Shown in pieces: positions 1-8,703 of a stretch of 59,617 bases of DNA. A program made the position numbers and the translations under genes. Numbering within the stretch: position 1 is the first letter of the stretch; each line of letters begins with the position of its first letter. Under the pieces are notes generated by a model, which made no database searches, had not been told where the DNA came from, and was given only the letters and a program-made list of their open reading frames with translations. Origin of the DNA: Gammaproteobacteria bacterium (lineage in GTDB: Bacteria > Pseudomonadota > Gammaproteobacteria > SZUA-152); contig JAKIUF010000027.1 of the NCBI GenBank assembly GCA_021647705.1, positions 1-59,617 of the forward strand, given 5' to 3'.

Positions 1-385
1 GCTGGACCGCAGTGCAGAAAATGACGTTGTTGAATGTCTGGGGCTTTTCCCCGGAACGGTGGAGCCTTTTGGCACTGATCTGCGTGATCCTCTCAATGGC
101 CAGCATCTTAAAGTGCCACACATGGGTTGGAACCAGGTGGACCAGACCATGCCGCACCCCATGTGGAAGGACATCCTGCCGGACACACGCTTCTACTTTG
201 TACACAGTTATTATGTGCAACCAGCGGGGCCGGAGCCGGTGGCGGGTTCAGTGGTGTATGGTTTTCCGTTTGTGGCTGCCATTGCCAAAGAAAATATTTT
301 TGCCGTGCAGTTTCACCCGGAAAAAAGCGCGCAGGCAGGCTTGCAGTTGTATGCTAATTTTGTCGCCTGGGATGGGCAGTTATAA
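1..385 (+). CDS. hisH: HisH, glutaminase subunit of imidazole glycerol phosphate synthase (3' part)
   Basis: C-terminal 127 residues of the class I glutamine amidotransferase that feeds ammonia to HisF. The 5' end lies outside the window, so the nucleophile Cys is not visible. The visible part has the family stretch PHMGWNQV, then HSYYV, and the His and Glu of the catalytic triad in FAVQFHPEKS. The reading frame begins at base 2 and ends with TAA at 383-385. It is the first gene of the run hisH-hisA-hisF-hisI-hisE. Identification is firm from motifs and neighbours. Confidence 0.95.
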   Translation, partial: LDRSAENDVVECLGLFPGTVEPFGTDLRDPLNGQHLKVPHMGWNQVDQTMPHPMWKDILPDTRFYFVHSYYVQPAGPEPVAGSVVYGFPFVAAIAKENIFAVQFHPEKSAQAGLQLYANFVAWDGQL

Positions 386-391
386 GCTACC

Positions 392-410
392 GGCATTATT
401 TTATAATGCC
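392..410. other. hairpin between hisH and hisA
   Basis: GGCATTAT and ATAATGCC form a perfect 8-bp stem with a TTT loop just after the hisH stop. No T-run follows on the plus strand, so I read it as an intercistronic mRNA hairpin and not as a terminator. The role is unknown. Confidence 0.4.
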
Positions 411-443
411 CCGATTCCACAAAATATTTAACGAGAAATAACA

Positions 444-1187
444 ATGTTACTGATTCCAGCAATCGATCTTAAAGATGGCAAATGTGTGCGCCTCAAGCAA
501 GGCCGCATGGAAGACGACACCGTGTTTTCTGATGATCCCGTAGCCATGGCGCGCCGCTGGGTAGAAGCCGGTGCGCGACGGTTGCATCTGGTGGATTTGA
601 ATGGTGCCTTCGAGGGCAAACCCATGAATGCCAGTATCGTGCATGATATCGTCGAAGCTTTCCCGGATGTACCGGTACAGATTGGCGGTGGCATTCGTGA
701 CGAAGACACCATTCAGACGTATCTGGATGCCGGTGTGCAATATGTCATTATTGGTACCAAAGCCGTGAATGCGCCGCATTTTGTATCCGATATTTGCCTG
801 AGCTTCCCCGGTCACATCATCATCGGGCTGGATGCCAAAGACGGCAAAGTGGCCATTGATGGCTGGTCCAAACTATCGCAGCACGATGTTATCGACATGG
901 CCAAACACTTTGAACAGGACGGTGTTGAAGCCATTATTTACACGGATATCTCGCGTGACGGCATGATGAATGGCGTTAACGTGGAATCCACCGTCAAGCT
1001 GGCGCAAGCCATTAACATTCCGGTGATTGCCTCCGGTGGTATTACCAATCTCGACGACATTCATGCATTGAGTAAGGTCGCCGACGAAGGCATCGTGGGC
1101 GCTATTACCGGGCGGGCTATTTACGAAGGTACGCTGGATTTTGTGGAAGGCCAGAAGTTGGCTGACGACTTGGCTAGCGGAAAATAG
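444..1187 (+). CDS. hisA: HisA, ProFAR isomerase
   Basis: Cytoplasmic (beta/alpha)8-barrel isomerase converting ProFAR to PRFAR, the fourth step of histidine synthesis. The 247-residue length is normal. It starts [17 protein letters not shown], where the early Asp is the catalytic one. The two phosphate-binding half-barrel motifs are visible as QIGGGIRDE near residue 80 and [12 protein letters not shown] near 195, with the second catalytic Asp in YTDISRDGM. The start follows AACGAGAAATAACA, a weak ribosome site. The gene lies in operon order between hisH and hisF. Confidence 0.97.
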   Translation: MLLIPAIDLKDGKCVRLKQGRMEDDTVFSDDPVAMARRWVEAGARRLHLVDLNGAFEGKPMNASIVHDIVEAFPDVPVQIGGGIRDEDTIQTYLDAGVQYVIIGTKAVNAPHFVSDICLSFPGHIIIGLDAKDGKVAIDGWSKLSQHDVIDMAKHFEQDGVEAIIYTDISRDGMMNGVNVESTVKLAQAINIPVIASGGITNLDDIHALSKVADEGIVGAITGRAIYEGTLDFVEGQKLADDLASGK

Positions 1188-1197
1188 AGGTCAGATA

Positions 1198-1971
1198 ATG
1201 GGACTGGCAAAACGTATTATTCCCTGTCTTGATGTGGACAATGGCCGCGTGGTTAAGGGTGTGCAATTTGTCGATATTCGCGACGCCGGTGATCCGGTGG
1301 AAGTCGCCAAACGCTACGATGAGCAGGGTGCAGACGAAATCACCTTTCTGGATATTACCGCCAGTTCTGATAACCGGGAAACCATGGTGCATGTGGTGGA
1401 AGAAGTGGCCGGCCAGGTGTTTATTCCTTTAACCGTCGGTGGTGGTATTCGTACTGTGGAAGATATCCGGCGCATGTTAAACGCGGGTGCAGATAAAGTC
1501 GGTATCAATACCGCAGCGGTGTTTAATCCTGAGTTTGTACGCGAAGCGGCAGACAGGTTTGGTTCGCAATGTATTGTGGTGGCCATTGACGCCAAGTGCG
1601 TGAGCGGCGAAGGTGAAGACAAGCGCTGGGAAATTTTTACCCACGGTGGTCGTAAACCCACAGGCATTGACGCCATCGAATGGGCGAAAAAAATGGTGGA
1701 TTACGGCGCTGGCGAAATCCTGCTGACCAGCATGGACCGCGATGGCACCAAAATCGGTTTTGATCTGGAACTGACACGCGCGGTCAGTGATGCCGTGACC
1801 GTGCCGGTAATCGCCTCCGGTGGAGTAGGTGAACTGAAACACCTTGCCGAAGGCGTGACTGAAGGCCGTGCCGATGCGGTATTGGCCGCGAGCATTTTTC
1901 ACTTTGGTGAGCACAGTATCGAAGAAGCCAAGCGTGCAATGGCGGCGGCTGGTGTAGAGGTGCGGTTGTGA
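1198..1971 (+). CDS. hisF: HisF, cyclase subunit of imidazole glycerol phosphate synthase
   Basis: Closes the imidazole ring, using ammonia from HisH, to give IGP and AICAR. The start chosen is the ATG at 1198 ([21 protein letters not shown]), which matches the family start; an upstream in-frame extension into hisA is possible but unlikely. The 257-residue length is normal. The two catalytic Asps lie in IPCLDVDNG and SMDRDGTK, and the phosphate loops are [11 protein letters not shown] and IASGGVG. It is 10 bp behind hisA. A palindromic repeat follows directly. Confidence 0.97.
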   Translation: MGLAKRIIPCLDVDNGRVVKGVQFVDIRDAGDPVEVAKRYDEQGADEITFLDITASSDNRETMVHVVEEVAGQVFIPLTVGGGIRTVEDIRRMLNAGADKVGINTAAVFNPEFVREAADRFGSQCIVVAIDAKCVSGEGEDKRWEIFTHGGRKPTGIDAIEWAKKMVDYGAGEILLTSMDRDGTKIGFDLELTRAVSDAVTVPVIASGGVGELKHLAEGVTEGRADAVLAASIFHFGEHSIEEAKRAMAAAGVEVRL

Positions 1972-1984
1972 ATAATGACGACCT

Positions 1985-2066
1985 AGCGCAGAGACGCAAA
2001 GACGCAAAGTTTTTATTTTTTTCTCTGCGTTCTTTGCGTCTTCGCGCCTTTGCGCCTTTGCGTTGG
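1985..2066. repeat. GCAGAG/GCAAAG hairpin repeat, copy 1 (family A)
   Basis: Iterated GACGCAAAG units on the left arm face CTTTGCG and CTCTGCG units on the right arm, with a T-rich loop, giving a long imperfect hairpin. It fills the hisF-hisI gap and ends about 26 bp before the hisI start. Related copies lie at 3651, 8756, 33499, 37411 and 54584. Confidence 0.85.
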
Positions 2067-2091
2067 ATTATATTTCATGGGTAACTCCATA

Positions 2092-2475
2092 ATGGATTGG
2101 CTAAACGAAATAAAATGGGACACCAACGGTCTGGTGCCCGCCATTGCACAGGACGCACAAACTGGCAAAGTATTAATGATGGCGTGGATGAACCGTGAGT
2201 CACTACAGCTGACCGTAGATGAAGGTCGCGCCATTTACTGGTCGCGCTCACGCCAGAAATTATGGCGCAAGGGCGAAGAATCCGGTCATGTACAAAAACT
2301 GAAAAGCTTGCGCCTCGACTGTGATGCAGATGTGCTGTTGTTATCCGTAGAACAGTTGGGTGGTATCGCTTGTCATACCGGTCGTGAGCGTTGTTTTTAT
2401 CGGCAGTATCAGGATGGCCGGTGGGTTGAAACGGACACGGTAATCAAAGACCCTGATGAAATTTATGAGTCGTAG
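2092..2475 (+). CDS. hisI: HisI, phosphoribosyl-AMP cyclohydrolase
   Basis: Opens the adenine ring of PR-AMP in histidine synthesis. The ATG at 2092 ([18 protein letters not shown]) fits the family start and gives 127 residues; an ATG five codons upstream (2077) is the alternative. Neither has a clear ribosome site because a hairpin repeat occupies the leader. Core motifs are [24 protein letters not shown], the metal-binding region RLDCDADV and [11 protein letters not shown]. HisE is a separate gene here, unlike the enteric HisIE fusion. The TAG stop is contributed by the first bases of the next repeat. Confidence 0.95.
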   Translation: MDWLNEIKWDTNGLVPAIAQDAQTGKVLMMAWMNRESLQLTVDEGRAIYWSRSRQKLWRKGEESGHVQKLKSLRLDCDADVLLLSVEQLGGIACHTGRERCFYRQYQDGRWVETDTVIKDPDEIYES

Positions 2476-2540
2476 GGTGGGCATTGCCCACCAATTGCAC
2501 TCTGTTCGAACGGTTGCTGGTGGGCACTGCCCACCCTGCA
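2472..2540. repeat. GGGTGGGC/GCCCACCC repeat, complete copy (family C)
   Basis: GTAGGGTGGGCATTGCCCACC at the left and GGTGGGCACTGCCCACCCTG at the right form two local palindromes that also pair with each other around a 26-bp centre. It overlaps the hisI stop codon and precedes the hisE ribosome site. Related copies: 23160, 33346 and 50519. Confidence 0.8.
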
Positions 2541-2585
2541 GGTCAGAATGATTTTGGTTTAAGTATTGTTCAGAGGCAAAAATGT

Positions 2586-2912
2586 GTGAGTGAGATTTTG
2601 CAACAATTGGCAGATGTGCTGGAGGCGCGCAAAGGTGCAGAGCCGGATAGCTCTTACGTGGCAAGCCTTTACAGCAAGGGGCTCGACGCCATTCTGAAAA
2701 AAGTCGGTGAAGAAGCCACAGAAACAGTGATGGCTGCCAAGGATGGTGACGCAGACAAGATTGTGTATGAAGTTGCAGATTTGTGGTTTCATACCTTGGT
2801 GCTACTGGCCCAACAGGGACTGAGCCCGCAGCAAGTACTGGACGAGCTTTCACGGCGTTTTGGTTTGTCTGGTCTGGATGAAAAAGCCGCCAGGGGAAAC
2901 AAAAATGAGTGA
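2586..2912 (+). CDS. hisE: HisE, phosphoribosyl-ATP pyrophosphatase
   Basis: Hydrolyses PR-ATP to PR-AMP, the step before HisI. The GTG at 2586 is chosen because the family begins [18 protein letters not shown] and AGAGG lies at the right distance upstream; the longer in-frame reading runs back through the repeat and is not family sequence. The 108-residue, all-helical MazG-like fold has the metal-binding signature [18 protein letters not shown] and the later YEVADLWFH. It overlaps the next gene by 8 bp. Confidence 0.93.
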   Translation: MSEILQQLADVLEARKGAEPDSSYVASLYSKGLDAILKKVGEEATETVMAAKDGDADKIVYEVADLWFHTLVLLAQQGLSPQQVLDELSRRFGLSGLDEKAARGNKNE

Positions 2913-3243
2913 TTGTCTGTTTTGTAAAATTGCAGCGGGAGAGCTTCCCTCTGATACCGTGTATGAAGACGAACAAATCGTTGTATTCAAGGATCTCTAT
3001 CCAAAAGCCGACGTACATTTGTTAATGGTGCCGCGTACACATATTGCCAGCCTGGACGAAGTGGATGCTGCGCATGATACGTTGTTGGCTCACATGATGC
3101 GGCTGTTGCCAAAACTGGCGAAAGAGCATGGACTGGATGATGGTTTTCGGACGATTATTAATACCGGTCCGGGTGGCGGACAGGAAATTTTTCATTTACA
3201 CATTCATATTCTGGGTGGCGGGCGACTTCCTGGATTTGGTTAA
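2905..3243 (+). CDS. hinT: HIT-family nucleotide hydrolase (HinT type)
   Basis: Histidine-triad protein acting on purine nucleoside phosphoramidates and AMP-lysyl type substrates (family knowledge). The ATG at 2905 gives [20 protein letters not shown], the usual HinT opening; length is 112 residues. The catalytic triad motif [10 protein letters not shown] is near the C-terminus. Its start overlaps the end of hisE, implying coupled translation. The order hisE-hint-tatABC recurs in beta- and gammaproteobacteria. Confidence 0.93.
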   Translation: MSDCLFCKIAAGELPSDTVYEDEQIVVFKDLYPKADVHLLMVPRTHIASLDEVDAAHDTLLAHMMRLLPKLAKEHGLDDGFRTIINTGPGGGQEIFHLHIHILGGGRLPGFG

Positions 3244-3310
3244 CATTAATTCTGGCGCATTGTTTAATGCTTGAAAGATAAAGCGTCACCTGGGTAAAAC
3301 GGAGAAAAAA

Positions 3311-3556
3311 ATGGGTATCAGTATCTGGCAGTTGGTCATTATTCTGGTGATTGTGTTGCTGTTGTTTGGCGCTAAACGTCTGCGTAATGTGGGTGGTGAT
3401 CTGGGCTCGGCTATCAAAGGTTTCAAATCAGCGATGAGCGAGGAAGAAAAAAAAACCGATGAGCCGACACAATTAAACCAGGATGCAGGTGATGTTATTG
3501 AAGGTGAAGTTGCCAGCAAAGCAAAAGAAAAAGAAAAAGAAAAGGATAAGACCTGA
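3311..3556 (+). CDS. tatA: TatA, twin-arginine translocase pore subunit
   Basis: Inner-membrane protein that oligomerises to form the Tat passage for folded proteins. The 81 residues comprise an N-terminal membrane helix ([18 protein letters not shown]), the hinge [20 protein letters not shown] that continues as an amphipathic helix, and a charged tail ending in KEK repeats. GGAGAAAAAA precedes the ATG. It is the first tat gene, with tatB and tatC downstream. Confidence 0.95.
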   Translation: MGISIWQLVIILVIVLLLFGAKRLRNVGGDLGSAIKGFKSAMSEEEKKTDEPTQLNQDAGDVIEGEVASKAKEKEKEKDKT

Positions 3557-3650
3557 CTTGAATAGTGAATATCAGGTTGCAGGGATTCGAAAAATCTTTG
3601 GCGATATGTCATTCGTAACGAGTTCCTGATGGTATGAATGCTTGTGATCT

Positions 3651-3727
3651 AACGCAACGACGCGAAGGCGCAAAGAACGCAGTGAAAGCCCATAAAAAAC
3701 TTTGCGTTCCTTGCGTCTTCACGTTGG
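3651..3727. repeat. GCAGAG/GCAAAG hairpin repeat, copy 2 (family A)
   Basis: AACGCAACGACGCGAAGGCG on the left faces TTTGCGTTCCTTGCGTCTTC on the right, with an A-rich loop. It lies in the tatA-tatB gap, about 30 bp before tatB, and may affect the stoichiometry of tatA relative to tatBC; that effect is inference. Confidence 0.8.
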
Positions 3728-3758
3728 GTGATGTTTTTGTTTCGCGGATAACGTCGTC

Positions 3759-4193
3759 ATGTTTGATATAAGCTTCATGGAAATGGCACTGATCGGTGTG
3801 ATCGCCCTGGTGGTCATCGGCCCTGAACGGTTGCCCGGTGTCGCGAGAACCGTAGGTCAATGGATTGGCAGCGCACGGCGTTTTGTGAGTTCAGTTCAGA
3901 CCGACATCAACCTGGAAGTGAACAAGGCCGATGAGTTGAAGCGTCTGCTGGAAGAGCAAACCAAAATTCAATCTCTGCACGACATTCTGGAACAAACCCC
4001 CACAGAACCGGATGACCGCAAACCGGTGCCACGGGCAGCGCCCTCTAAACAGTCTTCGTCCGTAAGCGAGCCACAAGAAACATTGCCAGTGCAGAAGCAA
4101 GAGCATACGGTGACGGCGATCAACAACGACGCGCCGACAGCCGACAATAACAACACTGCCGCAGGCAGCCCTTCAAACAACAAACATGACTGA
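3759..4193 (+). CDS. tatB: TatB, twin-arginine receptor complex subunit
   Basis: Works with TatC to bind Tat signal peptides at the inner membrane. The start MFDISFMEMALIGVIALVVI with the Glu in the membrane helix, followed by GPERLPGVARTVGQWIG, is typical TatB. The 144-residue protein has a long helical middle and a polar Ser/Thr/Asn-rich C-terminus. It overlaps tatC by 8 bp, so the two are probably translationally coupled. Confidence 0.95.
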   Translation: MFDISFMEMALIGVIALVVIGPERLPGVARTVGQWIGSARRFVSSVQTDINLEVNKADELKRLLEEQTKIQSLHDILEQTPTEPDDRKPVPRAAPSKQSSSVSEPQETLPVQKQEHTVTAINNDAPTADNNNTAAGSPSNNKHD

Positions 4194-5283
4194 CCCAAAG
4201 CAATATCCCCCACCTAACGAACAGCCATTAGTGCAACATCTGCTGGAGTTGCGTGATCGTTTGATGCGTATCGTGCTGGTCATCATCGTATTGTTTCTCG
4301 GCTTGTTTGCCTTTGCCAATGACCTGTACACGTATCTTGCGGAGCCGCTATTGCGGCACATGGTGGATGGCACCAGCATGATTGCCACGCAAGTGGTATC
4401 ACCTTTTTTAACCCCCTTTAAGCTGGCGCTGGTGATGGCGATCTTTATTGCTGTGCCTTTTATTCTTTATCAGGCATGGGGGTTTATGGCACCGGGGCTG
4501 TACCGGCACGAAAAGAAACTGGTCTATCCTCTGTTATTGTCCAGCACTATTTTGTTTTATGCCGGTATGGCCTTTGCCTATTACGTTGTATTCCCGCTGG
4601 TGTTTGGTTTTCTCACCGGCATTGCTCCGGAAGGTGTGGCAGTAACGCCGGATATTACTTATTACCTCGATTTTGCCATCAAAATGTTTTTTGCTTTTGG
4701 CCTGGCATTTGAAGTGCCTATTGCCACTATCCTGGTGGTGTGGAGTGGTATCAGTACTGCTGAAAAATTAGCTGCCAAACGTCCTTATGTCATCGTGGGT
4801 GCTTTTGTGTTCGCCATGTTGCTGACGCCACCGGATGTGATTTCGCAAACACTGTTAGCCATTCCGATGTGGATTTTGTTTGAACTGGGTTTGGTTTTTT
4901 CACGTTTTTACGCCAAACCGGAAGAAGAGGAAAACAGTATTGGGGGAGATACCGCTCCAGTGTCCCCGCCGACCGCGAAGGAGGCCGCAGCTACCGCAAC
5001 TCCGGCTACAGCTACAGCAGGAAGCCACGCAGAACCTGCTGCCGATCCACTAAAGCAATCGGAGGCCAGATCGGGCGATACCGGTTATGGTGACGGTGCT
5101 GATCATGACGATGCCAATGACTCCGGTCATGGCGAATATGAACCGCCAACCGAGGCTGAATTGGACGCCGAGCTGGATCGCCTGGAAGCGGAAGAAAATG
5201 CCGAAGAGGCCATGCCCGATGAACAGAATGCCGCTGAAGATGCACAGGGTAACGAGCAAACAAAACCTGGAAATGACAAATAG
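4186..5283 (+). CDS. tatC: TatC with long acidic C-terminal tail
   Basis: Core Tat receptor with six membrane helices. The first ~242 residues are canonical: LVQHLLELRDRLMRI at the N-terminus, SPFLTPFKLALVMAIF, and AFGLAFEVP with the conserved Glu. After the last helix a 123-residue tail follows, first Ala/Thr/Pro-rich and then strongly acidic (EAELDAELDRLEAEENAEEA). Usual TatC is about 250 residues, so the tail is an addition, probably cytoplasmic. No frame change is needed to explain it. It is the last gene of the his-tat run. Confidence 0.95.
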   Translation: MTDPKQYPPPNEQPLVQHLLELRDRLMRIVLVIIVLFLGLFAFANDLYTYLAEPLLRHMVDGTSMIATQVVSPFLTPFKLALVMAIFIAVPFILYQAWGFMAPGLYRHEKKLVYPLLLSSTILFYAGMAFAYYVVFPLVFGFLTGIAPEGVAVTPDITYYLDFAIKMFFAFGLAFEVPIATILVVWSGISTAEKLAAKRPYVIVGAFVFAMLLTPPDVISQTLLAIPMWILFELGLVFSRFYAKPEEEENSIGGDTAPVSPPTAKEAAATATPATATAGSHAEPAADPLKQSEARSGDTGYGDGADHDDANDSGHGEYEPPTEAELDAELDRLEAEENAEEAMPDEQNAAEDAQGNEQTKPGNDK

Positions 5284-5341
5284 ACGTGATCACATCAATT
5301 TGTCTTGCCGACAAAAGCGCCAACCTAGCATTGCACTCGGG

Positions 5342-5347
5342 TATAAT
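5342..5347 (+). promoter_or_regulatory. candidate -10 box for yggX
   Basis: TATAAT in the context CGGGTATAATTGGCATC, 50 bp before the yggX start. A good -35 at the usual distance is not evident, so this is a suggestion only. Confidence 0.35.
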
Positions 5348-5396
5348 TGGCATCACTTTTAATTAATGGCAGAAAATACAGACCGGGGAAAGAACC

Positions 5397-5681
5397 ATGG
5401 CGAGAATAGTGCAATGTGTAGTCACAAATCAGCAAGGCGAAGGGCTCGATGCTGTGCCGCATCCTGGTGAATTGGGGCAGCGCATTTTTGAAAATGTGTC
5501 GAAAGAGGGGTGGACTCAGTGGCTGGAACGCCTGACCCTGATTATCAATGAAAATGGCCTGTCCACCGCAGACTCTGCCAGTATCGAAATTATTGAAAAA
5601 CATATGCGGGGCTTTTTCTTTAACGAAGGTGAAATGGGCAGTCTGCCGGACGGATTCAAACCGCCAGGCGCGACAAACTGA
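5397..5681 (+). CDS. yggX: YggX-family Fe(II) trafficking / oxidative damage protection protein
   Basis: Small cytosolic protein linked in the family to protecting Fe-S clusters. Family marks are the N-terminal Cys (MARIVQC), then PGELGQRIFENVSKEGW, QWLERLTLIINENGL and EKHMRGFFF. The 94-residue length is close to the family norm. GGGGAAAGAACC gives a strong ribosome site. It appears monocistronic: its own likely promoter upstream and an intrinsic terminator 17 bp after the stop. Confidence 0.88.
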   Translation: MARIVQCVVTNQQGEGLDAVPHPGELGQRIFENVSKEGWTQWLERLTLIINENGLSTADSASIEIIEKHMRGFFFNEGEMGSLPDGFKPPGATN

Positions 5682-5697
5682 ACGTTTCCTGACGGTA

Positions 5698-5723
5698 AAA
5701 ACGCGCTGAACAGCGCGTTTTTT
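5698..5723 (+). terminator. intrinsic terminator after yggX
   Basis: ACGCGCTG-AA-CAGCGCGT stem followed by a run of T, 17 bp after the yggX stop. Confidence 0.9.
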
Positions 5724-5749
5724 ATGTCGAATTCGGTAAGGGGTTTGCG

Positions 5750-6637
5750 ATGTTTTTTGACAATATTTTCCACAAAGTGCTGTTGCCCGGCACCGTAGTT
5801 ATGGTGTTGTTGGTCGGTGGTTGTGAGCCTCCGCCCCAAAAAAGTCAGCCGTCCGCGCAACAGTCCACACAACAAGCGGGTATCCCAAAAGCCAAAAGTG
5901 GACTCAAAGCACCGCCCACCGAAACCCCTTATACGCTGGCGTATTTTGAGCCGACACTGGAAAATCCCGAATACGGCACACTCATGGTCAATGATCATGC
6001 CTTTCTGGTGCCCGAAGGTGTTCCCCGTCCTTCCATACAGAGCGTGTATCTTTTATCGCATTGGGAAATCAAACCGGGCGAAAGCGTGCTCGATATAGGT
6101 ACCGGCTCCGGTGTGCAGTCGATTTTTGCGGCTGAAATCAGTGACCATATTGTTGCTACCGATATCTCTGTCAAGGCAGTGGAAACGGCTAAGCTCAACG
6201 TTCAGCGCTTTGGCTTGCAGGATAAAATTGATGTACGTCCTCCTGGCGATCTGTTTGCTCCCATCAAACCCGGTGAGCGTTTTGATGTCATTCTGTTTAA
6301 CATTGACTATCCGTCCAACCAGTACACGCAATTCTGGTGGGAAGTACACGAACGTTTTTTTGCACAAGTCCGGCAGCACCTCAAACCTAATGGACGGATT
6401 TATTACCAGATTGGCGACATTGATAACATCCCTCGCGTTAAAGCGATGGCTGATAAAAACGGTCTGCGCATCATGCGCTTGCGCATGGATGAGCGACTGA
6501 TTTTCCAGCGCGCACCGATTGTCTTTTTGTTGCAAAGTGAGGTCGATGTCAGGGAGCAGTTACGTCGAGAAGAGATGGCCTATGAGCGCCAGATCGAAGT
6601 TGACAAACATCGTGATGGGCAAGTTAGCGCAGACTGA
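5750..6637 (+). CDS. lipoprotein carrying a SAM-methyltransferase-like domain
   Basis: The N-terminus has a hydrophobic segment ending in a lipobox (LLVGGC, Cys25), followed by a Pro/Gln/Ser-rich linker to about residue 60. The rest is a Rossmann methyltransferase domain: motif I VLDIGTGSGVQSIF (113-126), acidic end of strand 2 in VATDIS (Asp138), and FDVILFNIDYPSN (178-190) where N6/PrmC-type enzymes have NPPY. The substrate cannot be inferred. A SAM-dependent fold behind a lipobox is odd, because SAM is cytoplasmic; either the N-terminus is not a true export signal or the domain has another role. Total length is 295 residues. It has its own start after the yggX terminator. Confidence 0.75.
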   Translation: MFFDNIFHKVLLPGTVVMVLLVGGCEPPPQKSQPSAQQSTQQAGIPKAKSGLKAPPTETPYTLAYFEPTLENPEYGTLMVNDHAFLVPEGVPRPSIQSVYLLSHWEIKPGESVLDIGTGSGVQSIFAAEISDHIVATDISVKAVETAKLNVQRFGLQDKIDVRPPGDLFAPIKPGERFDVILFNIDYPSNQYTQFWWEVHERFFAQVRQHLKPNGRIYYQIGDIDNIPRVKAMADKNGLRIMRLRMDERLIFQRAPIVFLLQSEVDVREQLRREEMAYERQIEVDKHRDGQVSAD

Positions 6638-6855
6638 ATCATTCCTTTTCCCCTGACTGATTGCCAATGCATAATTTATGCACAAAAAGTGTGCATGGCG
6701 AAGCGTAAGCCTGTACACTACGCGCCCTTCCCGGTTTCGCCCAGCAGTATCCATGGGTGGAGACGACAGGTATTCCCGCGAAATCTGGCTCTTACTTTTT
6801 ATGATGAAAAGCGAGCTTTCCTCGCGTTCAATCATTCAAGTATAGGCACAATAAC
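6638..6855 (+). promoter_or_regulatory. 218-bp leader of the DEAD-box helicase gene
   Basis: Gap without a gene. It contains ATGCACA-AAAAG-TGTGCAT (6678-6696), a 7-bp hairpin, and a long untranslated stretch. Long leaders are known for cold-shock helicase genes such as E. coli deaD; application here is inference. No promoter is assigned with confidence. Confidence 0.35.
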
Positions 6856-8703
6856 ATGACTACCGACACGGTAACGGCGTTCGATCAACTGGCGCTAAAC
6901 AAATCCATTCTTAAGGCTTTGGACGAAGTGGGCTACGAAAGTCCCTCGCCCATTCAGGCAGAAACCATCCCCTTGTTGCTGGAAGGCAGGGACGTATTGG
7001 GTCAGGCACAAACCGGCACAGGTAAAACCGCTGCGTTTGCTCTACCTCTGCTTTCCAACCTTGATCTCAAGCAAAAAAATCCGCAGGTACTGGTGCTGGC
7101 ACCTACGCGTGAACTGGCTATTCAGGTGGCCGAAGCTTTTCAGAAATACGCCAAACATCTGAAAGGTTTTCACGTATTACCAGTTTATGGCGGTCAGGAT
7201 TACCGTGGCCAGATTCGTGCCTTGCAGCGTGGCGTACATGTGGTGGTTGGTACGCCGGGCCGGGTGATGGATCACATGCGTCGCGGCACGCTCAAATTGG
7301 ACCAGCTTAGCGCCATGGTGTTGGACGAAGCCGACGAAATGCTGCGCATGGGTTTTGTTGAAGACGTGGAATGGATACTGGAGCAGACGCCGGAAAAACG
7401 ACAAATCGCCTTGTTCTCTGCCACCATGCCAACACAAATCCGGCGTATTGCTACACGCTATTTGAGCAACCCGGCACAAATTACCATCAAAGCCAAAGCA
7501 GCAACGGTTGACACTATTCGGCAGCGTTTTTGGCCGGTGAGTGGTATGCATAAACTCGATGCATTGACGCGCATCTGCGAAGCCGAACCTTTCGATGCAA
7601 TGATAGTTTTTGTGCGCACCAAAACGGCCACTGTTGAACTGGCTGAAAAACTGTTGGCCCGTGGTTATGCCGCTGCTGCTATCAATGGTGATATTCAGCA
7701 AAACTTGCGTGAACGCAGCATTAATAATCTGAAAAAAGGCAAACTGGATATTCTGGTTGCCACCGACGTTGCTGCCCGCGGGCTGGACGTGGAGCGTATC
7801 AGCCATGTGGTTAATTACGACATTCCCTACGATACCGAAGCCTATGTGCATCGCATCGGTCGTACCGGTCGTGCTGGTCGTAAGGGAGATGCCATCCTGT
7901 TTGTTGCCCCGCGTGAAAAACGCCTGTTGTACTCCATTGAGCAGGCCACCCGGAAAAAAATCGAACGCATGGAATTGCCGTCTACGGAAATCATTAACGA
8001 CAAACGTATCGACAAATTCAAACAACGCATCACCGATACTTTGGCGACAGAAGAAATGGGCATTTTTTATCAGCTCATCGAACAATATCAGCAAGAGCAC
8101 AACGTGCCCGCATTGGAAATTGCCGCCGCACTGGCGCATCTGTTGCAAGGTGAGACACCATTATTGCTACAAAACAAACCGCAACGTCAGTCCCGCGATA
8201 GTTGGGACAGAGATGATCGTCCTACATCCAATAAGCGTGGAGACAAGCGCGGCAACAAACGTGATAGTAAACGTGACAACAACAGAGACAGCGGCGAAGC
8301 CAAAATTCGCCCACGCAAAGAGCGCGCACCGAAAAAAGAAATGCCTCCGGCTGAAGGCCTGGAACGTTTTCGCATTGAAGTTGGTCACAGCCACGATGTG
8401 CAACCGGGCAACATCGTTGGAGCCATTGCCAATGAAGCCGGGCTTGATGGCAAACATATCGGTCACATCAAAATCCATGATGACTTCAGCTATGTGGACC
8501 TGCCCGAGGGCATGCCCAAAGAAGTCTTTCAGGATTTGATTAAAACCCGAGTGGCGGGGCAGGCATTAAAAATTTCCCGGATAGATGCAGACGGTAAGCC
8601 TGTGGCAGTTGATAAAAAATCAGAAAAGCGCAGTAAGTTAAAAGCCAAACCAAAAGGCAAAGACAAAAAAAGCCCCCGGAAAAAAAGTGCAACAAAAGAC
8701 TAA
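6856..8703 (+). CDS. deaD: DEAD-box RNA helicase, DeaD/CsdA type
   Basis: ATP-dependent RNA helicase of the type used in ribosome assembly and cold adaptation. Motifs in order: PSPIQAETIP (Q), AQTGTGKT (I), PTRELA (Ia), TPGRVMDH (Ib), DEAD (II), SAT (III), VATDVAARGLDVE (V), HRIGRTGRAGR (VI). After the two RecA domains come a helical linker, an Arg/Lys/Asp-rich stretch near residues 445-495, a DbpA-type RNA-binding domain (FRIEVGHSHDVQPGNIVGAI) near 505-580, and a lysine-rich end. The 615 residues agree with DeaD. Confidence 0.93.
   Translation: MTTDTVTAFDQLALNKSILKALDEVGYESPSPIQAETIPLLLEGRDVLGQAQTGTGKTAAFALPLLSNLDLKQKNPQVLVLAPTRELAIQVAEAFQKYAKHLKGFHVLPVYGGQDYRGQIRALQRGVHVVVGTPGRVMDHMRRGTLKLDQLSAMVLDEADEMLRMGFVEDVEWILEQTPEKRQIALFSATMPTQIRRIATRYLSNPAQITIKAKAATVDTIRQRFWPVSGMHKLDALTRICEAEPFDAMIVFVRTKTATVELAEKLLARGYAAAAINGDIQQNLRERSINNLKKGKLDILVATDVAARGLDVERISHVVNYDIPYDTEAYVHRIGRTGRAGRKGDAILFVAPREKRLLYSIEQATRKKIERMELPSTEIINDKRIDKFKQRITDTLATEEMGIFYQLIEQYQQEHNVPALEIAAALAHLLQGETPLLLQNKPQRQSRDSWDRDDRPTSNKRGDKRGNKRDSKRDNNRDSGEAKIRPRKERAPKKEMPPAEGLERFRIEVGHSHDVQPGNIVGAIANEAGLDGKHIGHIKIHDDFSYVDLPEGMPKEVFQDLIKTRVAGQALKISRIDADGKPVAVDKKSEKRSKLKAKPKGKDKKSPRKKSATKD

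Noticed and set aside
1985-2066. GCAGAG hairpins as transcription terminators or CRISPR repeats
   Set aside because: They sit inside operons, lack a following T-run, and have no regular repeat-spacer pattern.
7177-8148. Long minus-strand frame inside the helicase gene
   Set aside because: Antisense shadow of a well-conserved DEAD-box gene with His/Phe-rich nonsense sequence.
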